Positions 12,701 through 22,190 of a DNA stretch of 64,000 bases are shown here, in pieces; positions within the stretch are counted from its first letter, which is position 1, and every line of letters starts with the position of its first letter. Both the position numbers and the translations under genes were made by a program. The notes below the pieces were generated by a model, which was given only the letters and a program-made list of their open reading frames with translations, was not told the DNA's origin and did not search any database. Source of the DNA: Mesocentrotus franciscanus (Eukaryota; Echinodermata; Echinoidea; Camarodonta; Strongylocentrotidae); the NCBI GenBank assembly GCA_037976565.1, contig CP137667.1, positions 29,006,459 through 29,070,458 of the forward strand, written 5' to 3'.

Positions 12701-12830
12701 CGGTGACCTCCAGTTCAACTTCTACCATCGCTGGTTCGACAACATGTTCTTGATCAGCGCCCTCTCGAGTATCGCGTTCCTCTACCTCGCACACAAGCAG
12801 GCGCCGGAGAAGAGCGTTGGTGGTTCTTGA
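550..12830 (+). CDS. GPR89: Golgi pH regulator gene, 12 visible coding exons
   Basis: The joined exons read as GPHR/GPR89, a nine-pass Golgi/ER membrane protein. It is known in vertebrates as an anion channel that keeps the Golgi lumen acidic. Recognition rests on near-identical blocks in order: the [10 protein letters not shown] start of TM1, [20 protein letters not shown] (TM2), [17 protein letters not shown] (TM4), [18 protein letters not shown] (TM5), the cytoplasmic loop with [13 protein letters not shown] and EELSRQLY, then [37 protein letters not shown] and the C-terminal [10 protein letters not shown]. The exons encode about 442 residues if one missing base in exon 6 is allowed. With an exon 1 of about 14 residues this matches the ~455 residues of the human protein. 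All splice phases agree. The first exon with the start codon was not found and probably lies left of the window. Introns span 0.25-1.7 kb. Confidence 0.96.
1262..1865 (-). repeat. Dispersed retroposon copy A, with TAA microsatellite end
   Basis: Begins with (TAA)n, then a block around AATCCACTTGCAATCAAATT. A later block around TATAAACAGAGGAACAGAAG also recurs at 14285-14545. Read on the minus strand it would end in an (ATT)n tail, like many SINE/LINE 3' ends. A (TTTA)n run at 1340-1362 interrupts it. Confidence 0.6.
1970..2073 (+). CDS. GPR89: GPR89 exon 3
   Basis: Starts [17 protein letters not shown] and ends at LHS plus two bases of an Asp codon. The acceptor is TGTATGCAG and the donor GTAAGT, phase 2. 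It carries the second membrane segment. Confidence 0.95.
2979..3638. mobile_element. Tc1/mariner-like MITE with ~190-bp inverted arms
   Basis: The arm at 2979-3170, starting GTGAGTCAAAAAAAAGTTTA, is repeated inverted at about 3441-3636. Both arms share the GCGCAAGT, CAGGAGGC, TTTGGTATCAT and TTTATCCC blocks. The right end is CACTG followed by TA, as expected for a TA target. The left end is degraded. The ~270-bp centre is unrelated and AT-rich. It lies in a GPR89 intron. Confidence 0.8.
3780..3886 (+). CDS. GPR89: GPR89 exon 4
   Basis: The first base completes Asp, then [14 protein letters not shown] and a membrane segment ending YFLVSNVPF. Acceptor TTTCACAG, donor GTAAGC, phase 1 exit. Confidence 0.95.
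3893..4165 (-). mobile_element. tRNA-derived SINE family copy, minus strand
   Basis: On the minus strand it runs from TTTTGGCAAGGCATTCATCT through ACCCAGGAGAG and GATCTGGTAGG to a 3' part AAGCACTATATAAATCC and ATTATT. The same body blocks are in the copies at 8159 and 63051. The 5' tRNA-like part is not seen here. Confidence 0.65.
4664..4771 (+). CDS. GPR89: GPR89 exon 5
   Basis: Reads [13 protein letters not shown], a membrane segment, then [16 protein letters not shown]. Acceptor TTCATTAG, donor GTATGT, phase 1 exit. A short TTAA-flanked repeat begins only about 10 bases beyond the donor. Confidence 0.95.
4780..4872. mobile_element. Short TTAA-flanked MITE
   Basis: TTAA at both edges (4780-4783 and 4869-4872) with related ends, TTAACCCCTTCACTGC and, inverted, TTAACTCTTTGCCTCC. 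The inner CCCATTGACTGCTGAATTTT is related to the repeats at 35232 and 63897. The TTAA target suggests piggyBac-type mobilisation. Confidence 0.6.
5443..5567. repeat. CT microsatellite
   Basis: Imperfect (TC)n with CCCC interruptions in a GPR89 intron. Open frames across it are low-complexity shadows. Confidence 0.9.
5750..5869 (+). CDS. GPR89: GPR89 exon 6, with apparent 1-base deletion
   Basis: Reads [19 protein letters not shown] into TM5. At about 5827 the sequence is GGATTTGAGC where GGATTTGGAGC is needed for the conserved Gly-Ala-Val-Asn-Cys-Pro-Tyr stretch. After that point the conserved residues continue one frame over ([10 protein letters not shown]). The exon is 120 nt, but entry phase 1 and exit phase 2 require 121. 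The flanking splice sites (TTGTCAG and GTCAGT) look intact. An assembly or base-call error is the simplest explanation; a real allele lesion is possible. Confidence 0.93.
5880..6870. repeat. ~1 kb ATG-triplet array with higher-order repeat
   Basis: Almost pure GAT/ATG triplets with ATGGTG and ATAATG variants. The non-triplet block GGTGAGGAATATGATAATGA, followed by a CATCTTGATAATGGTGATG block, recurs at about 6251, 6521 and 6773, with a partial relative near 6165. This gives a super-period of 250-270 bp. It starts about 10 bases after the exon 6 donor. The long poly-Met, poly-His and poly-Ile frames across it are artefacts. Confidence 0.95.
6999..7079 (+). CDS. GPR89: GPR89 exon 7
   Basis: Reads [20 protein letters not shown] and then MILTKKKR, matching the start of the large cytoplasmic loop. 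Acceptor CCACCTAG, donor GTAAGC, phase 2 at both ends. Confidence 0.93.
7254..7560 (-). repeat. Retroposon 3' end with (AATTC)n tail
   Basis: The pentamer run (TTCAA)n at 7256-7276 abuts AAAAATGGTTTATTATGC and an AT-rich body. Read on the minus strand it ends in (GAATT)n, a common retroposon tail style in marine invertebrates. Confidence 0.45.
7800..7965. mobile_element. TA-flanked MITE (GACCACC family), full copy
   Basis: The left end CAGTCAAACCTGCTTTAAC and right end AGACAGGTTTCAATG are inverted relatives, flanked by TA at 7798-7799 and 7966-7967. The interior has repeated AAAGACCACCTG. Relatives lie at 27651-27718, with a single arm near 10612-10636. Confidence 0.75.
8007..8110 (+). CDS. 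GPR89: GPR89 exon 8
   Basis: Reads [13 protein letters not shown], then [16 protein letters not shown]. Acceptor TCGTTTCAG. The exon ends in phase 1 at a GTATCCTTTT donor, which is a U12-type rather than U2-type 5' splice site. Confidence 0.93.
8111..8894 (+). other. GPR89: U12-type (minor spliceosome) intron of GPR89
   Basis: The 5' end GTATCCTTTT matches the U12 consensus RTATCCTT. TTCCTTGAA at 8872-8880 matches the U12 branch site TTCCTTRAY in eight of nine positions. The putative branch A (8879) is 15 nt from the AG at 8893-8894. Using this AG gives [17 protein letters not shown], which aligns without gaps to the human loop. Other nearby AGs leave extra residues. The intron contains a tRNA-derived SINE. 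Confidence 0.85.
8159..8440 (+). mobile_element. tRNA-derived SINE
   Basis: The head has a pol III A-box-like TGGTCTAGTGGGTAAG and a degenerate tRNA arm. It is followed by the body GCCACTCGCGACCCAGGTGA, AAATGGATACCTGG and a tail with ATAATAATGGAGTGC. It lies inside the U12-type GPR89 intron. Head and body layout match tRNA-SINEs, and body blocks are shared with 3893 and 63051. Confidence 0.75.
8895..8983 (+). CDS. GPR89: GPR89 exon 9
   Basis: Two bases complete an Asn codon, then [19 protein letters not shown] and [10 protein letters not shown]. Donor GTGAGT, phase 0 exit. The start is set by the U12-type acceptor and by alignment to the family. Confidence 0.9.
9516..9679. mobile_element. 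Small hAT-like MITE with 7-bp duplication
   Basis: Ends are CAGGGCTTGACACTA and, inverted, CAGGGCTCCACACTA. GATAAGG directly abuts both ends (9509-9515 and 9680-9686). CAGGG ends fit hAT elements, although hAT duplications are normally 8 bp. Confidence 0.75.
9961..10182. mobile_element. MITE copy (GTTAACAACTNAATTATTCA family), first copy
   Basis: TTATTCATACCCCTTGTATG at the left, GGGTATGAATAATTCAGTTG and TTAAC at the right. The body shares TTTTAGATGTAAGCTTTAAT and CATTCTCAAGAAAC with the copy at 14974-15588. The left terminus is truncated. Confidence 0.65.
10225..10413 (+). CDS. GPR89: GPR89 exon 10
   Basis: Sixty-three codons: [20 protein letters not shown], a membrane segment, then [12 protein letters not shown] and ITWLGFDFD. 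Acceptor CTTCCAG, donor GTAAGT, phase 0 at both ends. Confidence 0.96.
10749..11032. mobile_element. MITE with ~60-bp inverted repeats
   Basis: The left TCAGGGGAGTGTTTCACAAA and AGATCGACTTTAAGTTGGAC match, inverted, the right arm ending CTTTGTGAAACACTCCCCTGA. The arms run on through a GTTCATGCCACTG block. No convincing target duplication was seen. It lies between exons 10 and 11 of GPR89. Confidence 0.8.
11385..11474 (+). CDS. GPR89: GPR89 exon 11
   Basis: Thirty codons: [20 protein letters not shown] then [10 protein letters not shown]. Acceptor ATCCAG, donor GTAATC, phase 0. Confidence 0.96.
11562..11588. repeat. CAG microsatellite
   Basis: About eight perfect GCA units in a GPR89 intron. 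Confidence 0.95.
11728..11793 (+). CDS. GPR89: GPR89 exon 12
   Basis: Twenty-two codons, [20 protein letters not shown] then IM. Acceptor TTATTCAG, donor GTGAGT, phase 0. Confidence 0.95.
12621..12830 (+). CDS. GPR89: GPR89 terminal coding exon
   Basis: Reads [20 protein letters not shown], then [17 protein letters not shown], the last membrane segment, and [13 protein letters not shown] before TGA at 12828. Acceptor TTTCTCTCAG. The C-terminus has the length usual for the family. Confidence 0.97.
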   Translation, partial: GMYFVSSVLLMRMNVPPQYRMIITEVLGDLQFNFYHRWFDNMFLISALSSIAFLYLAHKQAPEKSVGGS

Positions 12831-13134
12831 CGATCGACGATCCCCTTACCGTATGAAGCGCAGTCTCCTTAGATGTGTAAATCTTCCTGGGCTAGAGTGT
12901 TTTTGTACAAAGCAGTTGCTCAGGTTTTAAAGTTCATAGTGTTTAACACACTTTTAAATTATTTTAGATACAGGTGTATATACTTCCGCAGCTCGTATAC
13001 ATGTCCACCTAGCACCAAGTATAGCATATGTATGGATTATCAATTCCCAATATTTCTTGTTTGAGGAGTTGATAGTGATCATTCTGAAACGCACCAGCAA
13101 GTTTCCACCAGCGGCAAAGAAAGAAATGAATAAA
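12831..13134 (+). other. Probable GPR89 3' untranslated region
   Basis: AT-rich sequence follows the stop. AATAAA at 13129-13134 is a good polyadenylation signal candidate about 300 nt after TGA. A second AATAAA lies at 13802. Confidence 0.6.
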
Positions 13135-14284
13135 CATACAGTAGGTGTCTTTATGTCAGGGGCACACCATGTTCAATTAGGAGGGGGGGGGGGTATTTGA
13201 CAAAAGTTAGCTCATTTTCCAACAAACAACACAATTTCTCTGAATTTTTAACATGTGGTTGCCTTTTCATCAGACTTTAAAATTTGCTGAATTGTTTCAA
13301 TTTTCGAATTTTCTTGATTTGCCTATTTTATAAAAAGTCCAAATATTTTGACTGAAAAGTTGTTCTGGAGGGTTTTCGCAGTTCATAGCGATTGAAATTC
13401 CTCTCCCAATAATAATAGGAAAGGGCAATTTTAAAACTAAAAATATTTTTCTGTTACTTGAGATAAGACCAAGTCAGTTTGACAATGGTTGTGTGTCATG
13501 ACAAGCTAAGGCTACAATGCCATGCTTACATGTATGTGAATTTAGTGTAACTTTTACTTTTGATAGCTTAGGTCCTGCTGCATAAGTGTTATATAATTAT
13601 CAACTATGCGTTGGTAACATTGAATAGATTTTCTGACCACACTGTTAAATTGTTAAACGTTGCAATAGGATTATAATGCAGTTCATATAGAGGCCTACTT
13701 CGAATCAACGGGTCATCGCGTAGGGTTGGGTGGTCGTGTTACCCAACCTTATGTGAAAACATGCCTCTTTATTCACAAAATGTTGTGGGTAATGTTTGTG
13801 AAATAAATCCCTCTTATCTACAAATGGTCTGGTCTAATCTACTGGACACTTTGTGAAAAGCCTACGGCAAATCTACGAAAGGTCAAGTTCTTAATGTGCA
13901 TTTTCATATGATCTTCTGTTTTCTTTTTACGAAAAATCGTGTAACGCAATGACCAGATGATTCAAAGTAAACCACTATTTTCAGCAAAATGAATATTGAT
14001 GTATCAGCTGAAAACTTATTTATTTTTTATTGTGCCATGTATTTTAATTGCCATAGGTGTCCTCTGTGAATATTTATAATTGTACATGTTAGGATTACTT
14101 TGAGGTTCAGATTTTCAGGCCAAATTGGGGAGCATTTTATTTGGCAAACAGCATGAGTGTTTTGTTATTCATTATAGTTTCCAGAAATTATGATTAATTT
14201 TGAAGGTCCTCTTTGTCTACAATTCATAACGAAGCTGTGAGGAAAGTTTGGAGTGTGTTGCCCAATGGCCGGAGACATTGAGGA
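13135..14284. other. Intergenic, no gene recognised
   Basis: AT-rich with a G9 run near 13183. TAGGGTTGGGTGGTCGTGTT and its partly inverted TTACCCAACCTTATGTG at 13721-13754 form a small foldback. No exon with good splice sites was seen. Confidence 0.5.
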
Positions 14285-14545
14285 GGCCATTGTAATAATA
14301 ATAATAATAATAATAATGATAATAATAATAATAATAATGATACATGTACAGTTGTATATGAGATTTATAAGGCGCCAAATCCACTTGTAATCAAATGTTC
14401 ACAGCACACTTGTGAAACAGAAAGAAAGAAAAAGAAAGAGAGATCACATGAAAGCATTTGCATTATAAACAAAGGAACAGAAGTAAGATAGAACATACAA
14501 AAATGACAGAGCAATTAATAACATGCCAAATTCAACAAATACGTT
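14285..14545 (-). repeat. Dispersed retroposon copy B
   Basis: A (TAA)n run at 14291-14340 is followed by AAATCCACTTGTAATCAAAT and the body ATTATAAACAAAGGAACAGA. These are the same order and blocks as copy A at 1262-1865, in the same orientation. Confidence 0.65.
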
Positions 14546-14973
14546 TTAAGATTATCTTTTAACACTTCAACTGAACTGTTATTACGAATCTCTCGAGGGA
14601 GAGCCTTCTGCAGCAAAGGCCCTGCATGAACAAAGGTTTTTTCTCAACCATTATGGTCCCAACTCCTACACATCTGCAAGTTCCACAAACCTTGGTGTTA
14701 TTGCTATATATATCTCTAATTGTTTGTATTGAACAACTCAAAATTGTTCTGTAATTATCTTGAGACATGTCAAACAACTGTTGAGCCTGGCTACAGAGAA
14801 ATTTGTTTTTGACAAAATTTTGCTGAACATGTATGTGGCATTTGTTTTGATGCGCCAGAGAGTCTGCACGTTCCCGTCATTAAACAGAGAATGAACAATG
14901 CGTTCATCTACACTATTTTATAAGGAACATTTTGACAATAGTTTCCATTTAGTGTGCCAAGGGGATAATTGTT

Positions 14974-15588
14974 CAGTTAACAACTAAATCAATCATACCC
15001 TTTGTAAGTTTGATGTGTTTTTTGTAGCTCAAGAATGAAAGGTGGACTGTTTGAAATGGGCCTTGGTTGAATACTTTTAGATGTAAGCTTTAATGTGCCA
15101 TATTCTCAAGAAACATAAATAGGGACAAATCAATTTTTCACATACTTTAAAGGTAAAGACCAGTTTTGGAAACGCCCCTCTCTCAAAAAATGAAATGGAA
15201 GCTCTCATTACCAATCATGTGAAAGAATATGTTTTGACTAATACCTGATGATACAAATTTTGCCGGGAAACCGCCTACTAATTGATATATTTGGTAAATT
15301 ATTGTATCTATTGGGACCTAATAGATATCGCGACATGGTCGCGTAGTCCCATATACATCTTTCTGTGTACAGTGCTTGTAACTTTACCAAGACTGGGCCA
15401 AATTTCTTATCATTTTGATGATTCCAGAACCTTGCAGTACACACCAATACTTATATGCTAGATGATCAACCTTTTCTGATCGATTCCACAACGTTTCTTT
15501 CACAATGCAATCGCATGACCAGAACTGATCTTTATCTTTAACAAATTAAAAAACTTGGAAAAGGTATGAATAATTTAGTTGTTAACTG
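14974..15588. mobile_element. MITE of the GTTAACAACT family, interrupted by another element
   Basis: The left end CAGTTAACAACTAAATC and right end ATTTAGTTGTTAACTG are inverted partners. The body matches the copy at 9961-10182. The sequence 15151-15537 is absent from that copy and is a nested insertion. A further partial relative begins CAGTTAACAACTACAG at 40573. Confidence 0.75.
15151..15537. mobile_element. Nested TTAA-flanked MITE
   Basis: AGGTAAAGACCAGTTTTGG at the left and, inverted, AGATAAAGATCAGTTCTGG at the right: 16 of 19 bases agree. It is flanked by TTAA at 15147-15150 and 15538-15541, as for piggyBac-type insertion. The interior is unrelated to known coding sequence. Confidence 0.7.
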
Positions 15589-18353
15589 TATCTCTATTAT
15601 ATGTCTTGGTTTACTAAGTGTAGTTTTGAAGAGGCACCTTCTGAAGACTTGTCATTTGATGTGGCATTTGTTGGTAAGTCCCCCCAAATTTAAATGTGTT
15701 CGGGACAAACAAACTAGATAAAGTACCAGATAACACATTTCTTTATGTTAAATTGTACATAAATAATAAACTATTTTAGTGTGAAATATTTGCGTTATTG
15801 TTCAATGCAAAAATAAAAATACAAAAAGATCATAAAAATAAGAACCAAAAATTAAATGCTTCTCTGTTTTTGTACTTATTTGTATTTCAGGGAAATTTAA
15901 TATTGATAATTGGAGTAGTCAGATTTTTCATGTTTAGGTACGGGTGGCTTTGGTGGGGGGCAGGGCTGGGTGGGCAGCCAAAGTGAACACTGATGAATTT
16001 TTGTTGCATGTGCTGATGGAAAGTTAACCCATACTATACTGGGCTATTGAGAGCTCTTGCTGACTGGGTTACGTTGGTTTGGTTGGGTGTTTGGGGTAAG
16101 GCTTTATTATAAGGGACTCAATTGAAAATCATGTAGAGAGCAGAGATGTTTGAGAGATACAAAGTGGTGGGGTATTGGTTTCAAAAATTGATCAAAGATA
16201 ACATAAAAGGAGAAGGAGAGAGACGAGGGGGGTGAGAGTGAAGGAGAGGATAGGGTGGGGGGTAGTCAGAGGTAAAGACGGAGAGATGAATGTGGGAGGA
16301 TAATTTATGGTACAGATAGAGGGTTGTGGAAGGTAATTCTCATGTATGCAGAGGCTAGTTAGAGGGTGGGACGGGTGATAACAGGAAGAATAAGGAGTGC
16401 CTGATAACCAGAGAACGGGGGTGACAGCCACAATTAGTAGATCTTGTTAAAGAGAGTCACAGAGAACTGGGGAAAAGACAGAAAGAGGAGCAGAACCGGA
16501 GGCGTAGATACAGAAAGGCATAATCGCCTAAGGCCACCCCCCCCCCTCCTTTTCGATCGAATGACTAGAAAAAAGGTGAAAGAAAATATAACCAGAGAGA
16601 AATAGGAAAAGGACCCCAAAAGAGGAAAATATGCTCCTCTGCCTCCCCCACCCACAAAAAAAACAATCAGAGTCCTTGTAAACAAGCATATCATTTTCCG
16701 AGTGAGACCGGCCGTTGCCCCCAACTATTCTAGTACCCCCTGCAATTTCTGAACTCATGCACGCTACGCCACTGGGCAGCTAGAGAAAGATAACAGAAAT
16801 CAGGAAACAAATTGGGCATGGCTTGACAGCATCGAAGAAGTAGGGACGGTTGTCAGATCACTTTCTTTCAGGCTACTCGCTCGATCACTTTCTTGTTCTT
16901 CAGATCATTTTCTTCTATTTTTATGGGGAACTCGTTTGATTTTTCGATTAGAAGGAACGAGACGACAGAGCACCATTACCCTTAGTGACTCTGTTTACGT
17001 TGGTGGCGCGGCACAGACTAAATACGTTATTGAGTTTCATAGGTCATGTCTTAAAGTGCTCAAGGAGAAGAGAATGACGATGAGAAGGTGGTGATGGATA
17101 TCTAGAAAGAATATGAGATAATGTGACGGGAAGGAGAAGAAAGGAGAAGAAGAATTGGAAAGGGAAGATAGTATCAAAAGGAAACAAACAGAGGAGTAAT
17201 TGTAAAGAGAATAATATGGAAGAATTGAGAAGTGTGATAGGGCCAAGGAAAATACATTATAAATAGTTTAGCGTCAGTTTTGTATTATTATCATAATTTT
17301 TTTTATTTATTTGAGGTGCCTGCGGGTTCAATGTCATTCAATATTTATCATCGATATAAAAATGCTATTTGGATCAATTTCAGCACCAATTGTCTTAATT
17401 TCAACTATTTTGTGCATATAAAATTAAATGCTCAAACCAAGGTTTTAAAAAAAAAGCGTTATGTTCAACAATTGATTGTCTTACCTCATTTTCTCAATAT
17501 GTTCAAATTCTCTCCGTGTTTCATTTTAGAACAAGAATATTTGATAAAAAGTTGAAGCTGGCTGAAACAAATGAAGGAGAGTGCGAGAAACTAGGAATTA
17601 GATTTATCCGGCCGAAAATGAGGTTAGGAATGTAAGAGGAAAAATATGGAAGAAAATTGAGAGAGGAGATGGCGGAAGAGAAGAAGAGGTGAAGACAAAA
17701 TAAGATATGTGAGGAAGGAAGTAAGAAAATATTGGCATGAGGAACAAGAAAAAAGAGAACTGAGTAAAGTGGAAGTTGGTAAAAATAAAAGAAAACAAAA
17801 TGGAAAATGCTATGAAACATAGAAAAAATACCACAGTGAAGATGGAATAAAAAAAAGAAATGGAACGAGTGACTGGGTTTATGAAACTTAATATTAAGCA
17901 ATTCAATAACAAAAAAAATCTAATTTCCTAATTTCACGCACGTCAGAGCAACAGGTATTTGCATCGATATAAGTGCTATATAAGGCTGATTAATACATTT
18001 TTACTAACAATAGGTGAATGGCTTTCAGTTTGCACCCTCCCTTTTCTTTCTAAAATGTTTATAAATAGACTTTATACGGGCCAGACATCTTTGTTGTCTG
18101 CGGAGGTTTAAACAAAAACTTTAATCTTTTGATGACTTAGAACTGACGCACATGGGCGCACATGTAATCGTGCGGGCTATTTAAAAACGTTATTCGGCCT
18201 TTTGTATAGACGGCCTAGCAATGCTGGTATTCAAATCGTCTGGGAGAGGAGGGGGGTGTTGAGCCAATAGCATCTGTCGCAACAAGTAGCGATCAATATA
18301 CATGAGTATATATTTTTGTTTAATCCACGACTTTTTGTTTAATGTAAAAAAAG
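15589..18353. other. Intergenic, purine-rich on the plus strand
   Basis: Stretches of GA-rich sequence (about 16190-16660, 17040-17260 and 17540-17880) produce long Ser/Phe/Leu-rich minus-strand frames with no domain. No gene recognised. Confidence 0.5.
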
Positions 18354-18408
18354 CTTTCTCTGAATATCGAGACCGAGTCATAGACAATAATCTTTACCTT
18401 GGCCTGTG
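18354..18408 (+). CDS. Exon-like segment, unidentified
   Basis: Acceptor-like AAAAAAAG with an upstream T-rich tract, an open frame reading FSEYRDRVIDNNLYLGL, and a strong donor GTAAGT. It enters after one base and leaves in phase 2. It is short and isolated, so it could be chance. Confidence 0.28.
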
Positions 18409-19554
18409 GTAAGTGTGAGCAGTGGGTATATACGAATATGATTTTTAGATGTTCTTTGAAGTTTTAAACTTCAAGGATTATCATTTTCAAAGGACAAAGT
18501 AAAATACTCAAAATAGTAATCATTAATTTATTCAAGTACAAATTATCTGGTACAGTTCAAACGGGCCATGGTAAGGGTGGTTTAGCGCCATCTCGAGTTC
18601 AAATACAGAGACCTTAAGCGAAATGCATTTTTTTTTAAAAATACATTCCACACTATTTCACACACCCGGTATTTTTGTATAGTTTATTACGCTGGTAGTC
18701 CCAAACGATTCGGATAAATATGGGAATGTCCAATGACAGCTGTATTTCTTTTCTGTCTCTCACTGTTCTAATTTCCCGTTTTCTCTCTTTCTCTTTGCAT
18801 GCCCTTTTTCTTCCTCTCTCTCTTCATTTTTTCCCATATCCATCTTGTCGTCTGCTTTATATCCATATTTATATTCATATTCATTCATCCCTCTCTAGAC
18901 CTTGGTCTCCCTCATACCAATCACACTTTGATCGCTGTAGGTCTTTAAACGAGTCACTCTGTTCTTCACCCCCCCCCCCTTTTTTTTTTCTTTATCCCAC
19001 CCGACTCTCAACTTCCATCTTCCCTCCCATTTTATCCTCTTCTTCCCCTCACATCATACATCTACTTTCGTTTTCTCCTTTCTCTCCGTCTGTCACTCAT
19101 GGACTCTCATCATTCCTCCATCTCTCCCATTAGCCGTTTTACATATTTTACTCTTACCCATCTCTACCAATTTTCTTCCACCCACTGTCCCATTTCTCCC
19201 TGGCTCAGCATTTCATTAAGCACGTCTTTTTATCTCCTCCCTTCCCTCCACCTTCACCTCTTAGATTGTTGTTTTTGTTTTGCTTACTTGATCCTCATCT
19301 ACTCATTATTTATTACCCCCTCCCCTCTCTCCCTCCTACTTTCCCACCCCATCTATCTGAGCCTGTTCAATATCCGCATATTAATTGACGCAAACAAGAC
19401 AACACATCAAACCTTCGTTATGAAAGTACAGTCACATAGATTTATTCACTCCAGAAAGAAAGAAAAAAAATCTGATTTCCACAGTAAAATAATTTTCACA
19501 AACAAGTAATCATGAATAGCTGATAAAGAAACAACCCCTCCCCTCCCCCAAAAA

Positions 19555-19607
<53 letters not shown>

Positions 19608-19710
19608 GAAAACAAAGTATTTGTTAATATGATTTAATAAAAGGAAGATAATTTTTATCAATTCTAGTGAAGATTCAACTGATAATTATCTCTTAATGAA
19701 TTTAGATCTC
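18409..19710. other. Intergenic, pyrimidine-rich
   Basis: CT-rich sequence at about 18750-19350 gives Ser/Leu-rich frames of no coding value. An (AT)n/(TAA)n microsatellite lies at 19553-19607. Confidence 0.6.
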
Positions 19711-19764
19711 AACGATGGCAGAATTCTACTATTCCCTAGACCACAAGTATTACAGCAATAAGGG

Positions 19765-19965
19765 TTATCAAAATGTGGCATACAGCTTGTCTTCAACAGA
19801 TGTGGCATACAACGATGTATCTTCAAATGATCCCACATACAACAAAGTATCTAACAAACATGATTTCTACAAATATATGGATGTGACTTGCAGCCAATGT
19901 GGCATACAACAATGAGGCTTACAACTATGTGGTAGAAAACAATGTTGCTTACAACTAAGTGGCCT
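19765..19965. repeat. Degenerate minisatellite, ATGTGGCATACAAC type
   Basis: Variants of GTGGCATACAACRATG and GCTTACAACTAWGTGG recur with a spacing of roughly 15-30 bases. A 66-codon open frame (19715-19915) over it is Tyr/Ser/Asn-rich and best explained by the repeat. Confidence 0.6.
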
Positions 19966-20668
19966 AAATTATAACCATGTTTGCCTGCACATTCTGCTAA
20001 AGCCAATATGATCATGGCACTCCACACACACACTGCCAAAATTACGAGATTCAGAAACTTAAAGGCAATCTTTGATTCTGGTTACGCATTTCGAGAGAAA
20101 CTAAACAACTGGTTCTTTTAAAAATATCATCATGGTTTTAGTTGGTTACTTGAACCGGCAAAATGGACATCCTGAAATGTCCCAAGTGAGAATAGAAATT
20201 CACTTTATTATACAGTGAAATGGACCAAATTTCATTTTCCTTGTGTTGCATAAATTAGTTTAAGAGTTCCACTCCAACTGTATTTACATAAATACACCAA
20301 TCTAAGTCTTCAATATTCAGTGTATATTTAGTTGGATTTGTGGGCTTTTCTTCTTCATACATTTGGTTTAATGTTCTGAGTATCCTTTTTTTAAAACATA
20401 AATTTAGTGTAATTCTTCGAGTTTCACTTTTTCAAAAATGCAATTTTTCATCAATTTGGATGGTATCTTTTGATGATTTTTCATGAATTTGATTGTATTT
20501 TCTAAGTTTCAGTAGCTTTTCGTTACCAGAATTCAAAGACAACCTCTAAGAGCTGGGGTAAGCTGCTGGCGATAGCTGAAGAACCTAACCCTTCTGGCTC
20601 CAGTCGTGTGTGCAGAGTGTCAGCTCATAGGCATAGGACAGCATTGGATATCATGTAGACCAGATTAA

Positions 20669-21040
20669 TTTACAATGGTAAAACTTGTTACACACTGTGG
20701 TAAACTATACAACACCTTGTGGTTACAACCATGGTAAAGTATGGTAAACCTTGTGACAAAGAGGTAACATAAGGTAAACTTTGTGACACAAAGAGGTAAA
20801 CTGTACAATAACCTATGGTAACATTTATTGAAAAGTGTGGTGAACCTTGAGACATTAAGTGGTAAGCTTTTTAAATTTTTTTGGCAAATTACAAGATCAA
20901 ATAAATAAGAACAAATTACAATACATGCAAGTAAATTACTTTACACCTTGTAAAAAACTGATGGTAAACTTTGAGGTAAACAGTTACACAGAGTGGTAAA
21001 CATTACTTCAAGTCTGTGGTAAATTATATGACAACTTTAC
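20669..21040. repeat. Degenerate minisatellite, GGTAAAC type
   Basis: At least fifteen diverged copies of a unit near TGGTAAACYTTGTGACA, about 20-25 bases long, on the plus strand. Confidence 0.7.
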
Positions 21041-22017
21041 ACTTTATCCAGTAAACAAGAAGGAATCATTATCAGCCTGAGTATGGACATTTGAGGTAAA
21101 CTCTGACAACTTATCATATTAGTACCCACCGAGTAATAACAAGTTTGTTCAAGAATGTATGAAGTAAATTTAATGAAAAAAAGCTGTAACTTATGGGAAC
21201 TTTGTGTTTGGCAGACCATACAGGTACATGTAGTCGTAAATTCTTGACAGATATTGTACTCGGTTCTTAATCTTATTCATTGCATGCCTGATCTGCAAAT
21301 ATAAGATAATCTTTCAGCAATCTGCTCATCAATCACGCAATATCAAAACCCTATTTCTTATAAGGATGGGACTGCACTATATACCTACTGCTCTAAGAAA
21401 CAGAAATACACTCCCGTATACCAACTATTTCTCCCAGAATCTAAGACTTTCTAACCAAATCAGAACAACTAATATCAAATTCTATATACATTTTTTAAAA
21501 TCATATTTATTTCATGCAAAATACATTGTTTCAATCCTATTTTAATCCAAAAACAGTATTTTATTGTATTATATTGATGACACAACTGCAAAGACTGTAT
21601 AAAAATAGACAGCCTTCAAGAGCCTTTGTCAGTCACGTTTTGAAATAAGCCAACATTACAAATGACAGATTATGTAACCCGATCACAATTTCCAAGGGAT
21701 ATATACAATGGGGTAATTGAAATGCCCTTGACTTGATTTTTCGAAAGTAGTTGTGATCGTGTTTCATGCATTTCTGTATCAATTGCAAAGTTTCACAGCC
21801 CTTCAGCTGCATGTTTTGATTGTGTTTTTACACTAAACCAACCAACATATCAAAGGAAAAGAGAAAAGGTTCTCACTAAGGTAACGAAAGTGAGATCGTT
21901 GGCATGACACGCCCACCAAATTCCTGAGATACTAACCTGTGTGATTTGAAAAAGCACATCACAAGTTAGGGTCTCAGGGATTTGGGGAGGAGTCTCTTTT
22001 TTCTGCAAAGGAAAGAG

Positions 22018-22190
22018 GGGCATTTAAGTAGGGTTGAGGGGCATTTAAGTAGGGTTGAGGGGCATTTAAGTAGGGTTGAGGGGCATTTAAGTAGCGTTGA
22101 TGGGGTATTTAAGGAGGAAAGAGGGGAATTTAAGTAGGAAAGTGGGGCATTTAAGTAGGAAAGAGGGGTATGTAAGTAGGGTTGAGGGAT
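22018..22190. repeat. 22-bp minisatellite
   Basis: Unit GGGGCATTTAAGTAGGGTTGA, about eight copies. The first four are nearly identical. The last four have GGAAAG in place of GGTTGA. Confidence 0.9.

Noticed and set aside
18720..19509. Two 136-137 codon plus-strand frames
   Set aside because: CT-rich low-complexity composition, Ser/Leu/His-rich, no splice or domain support.
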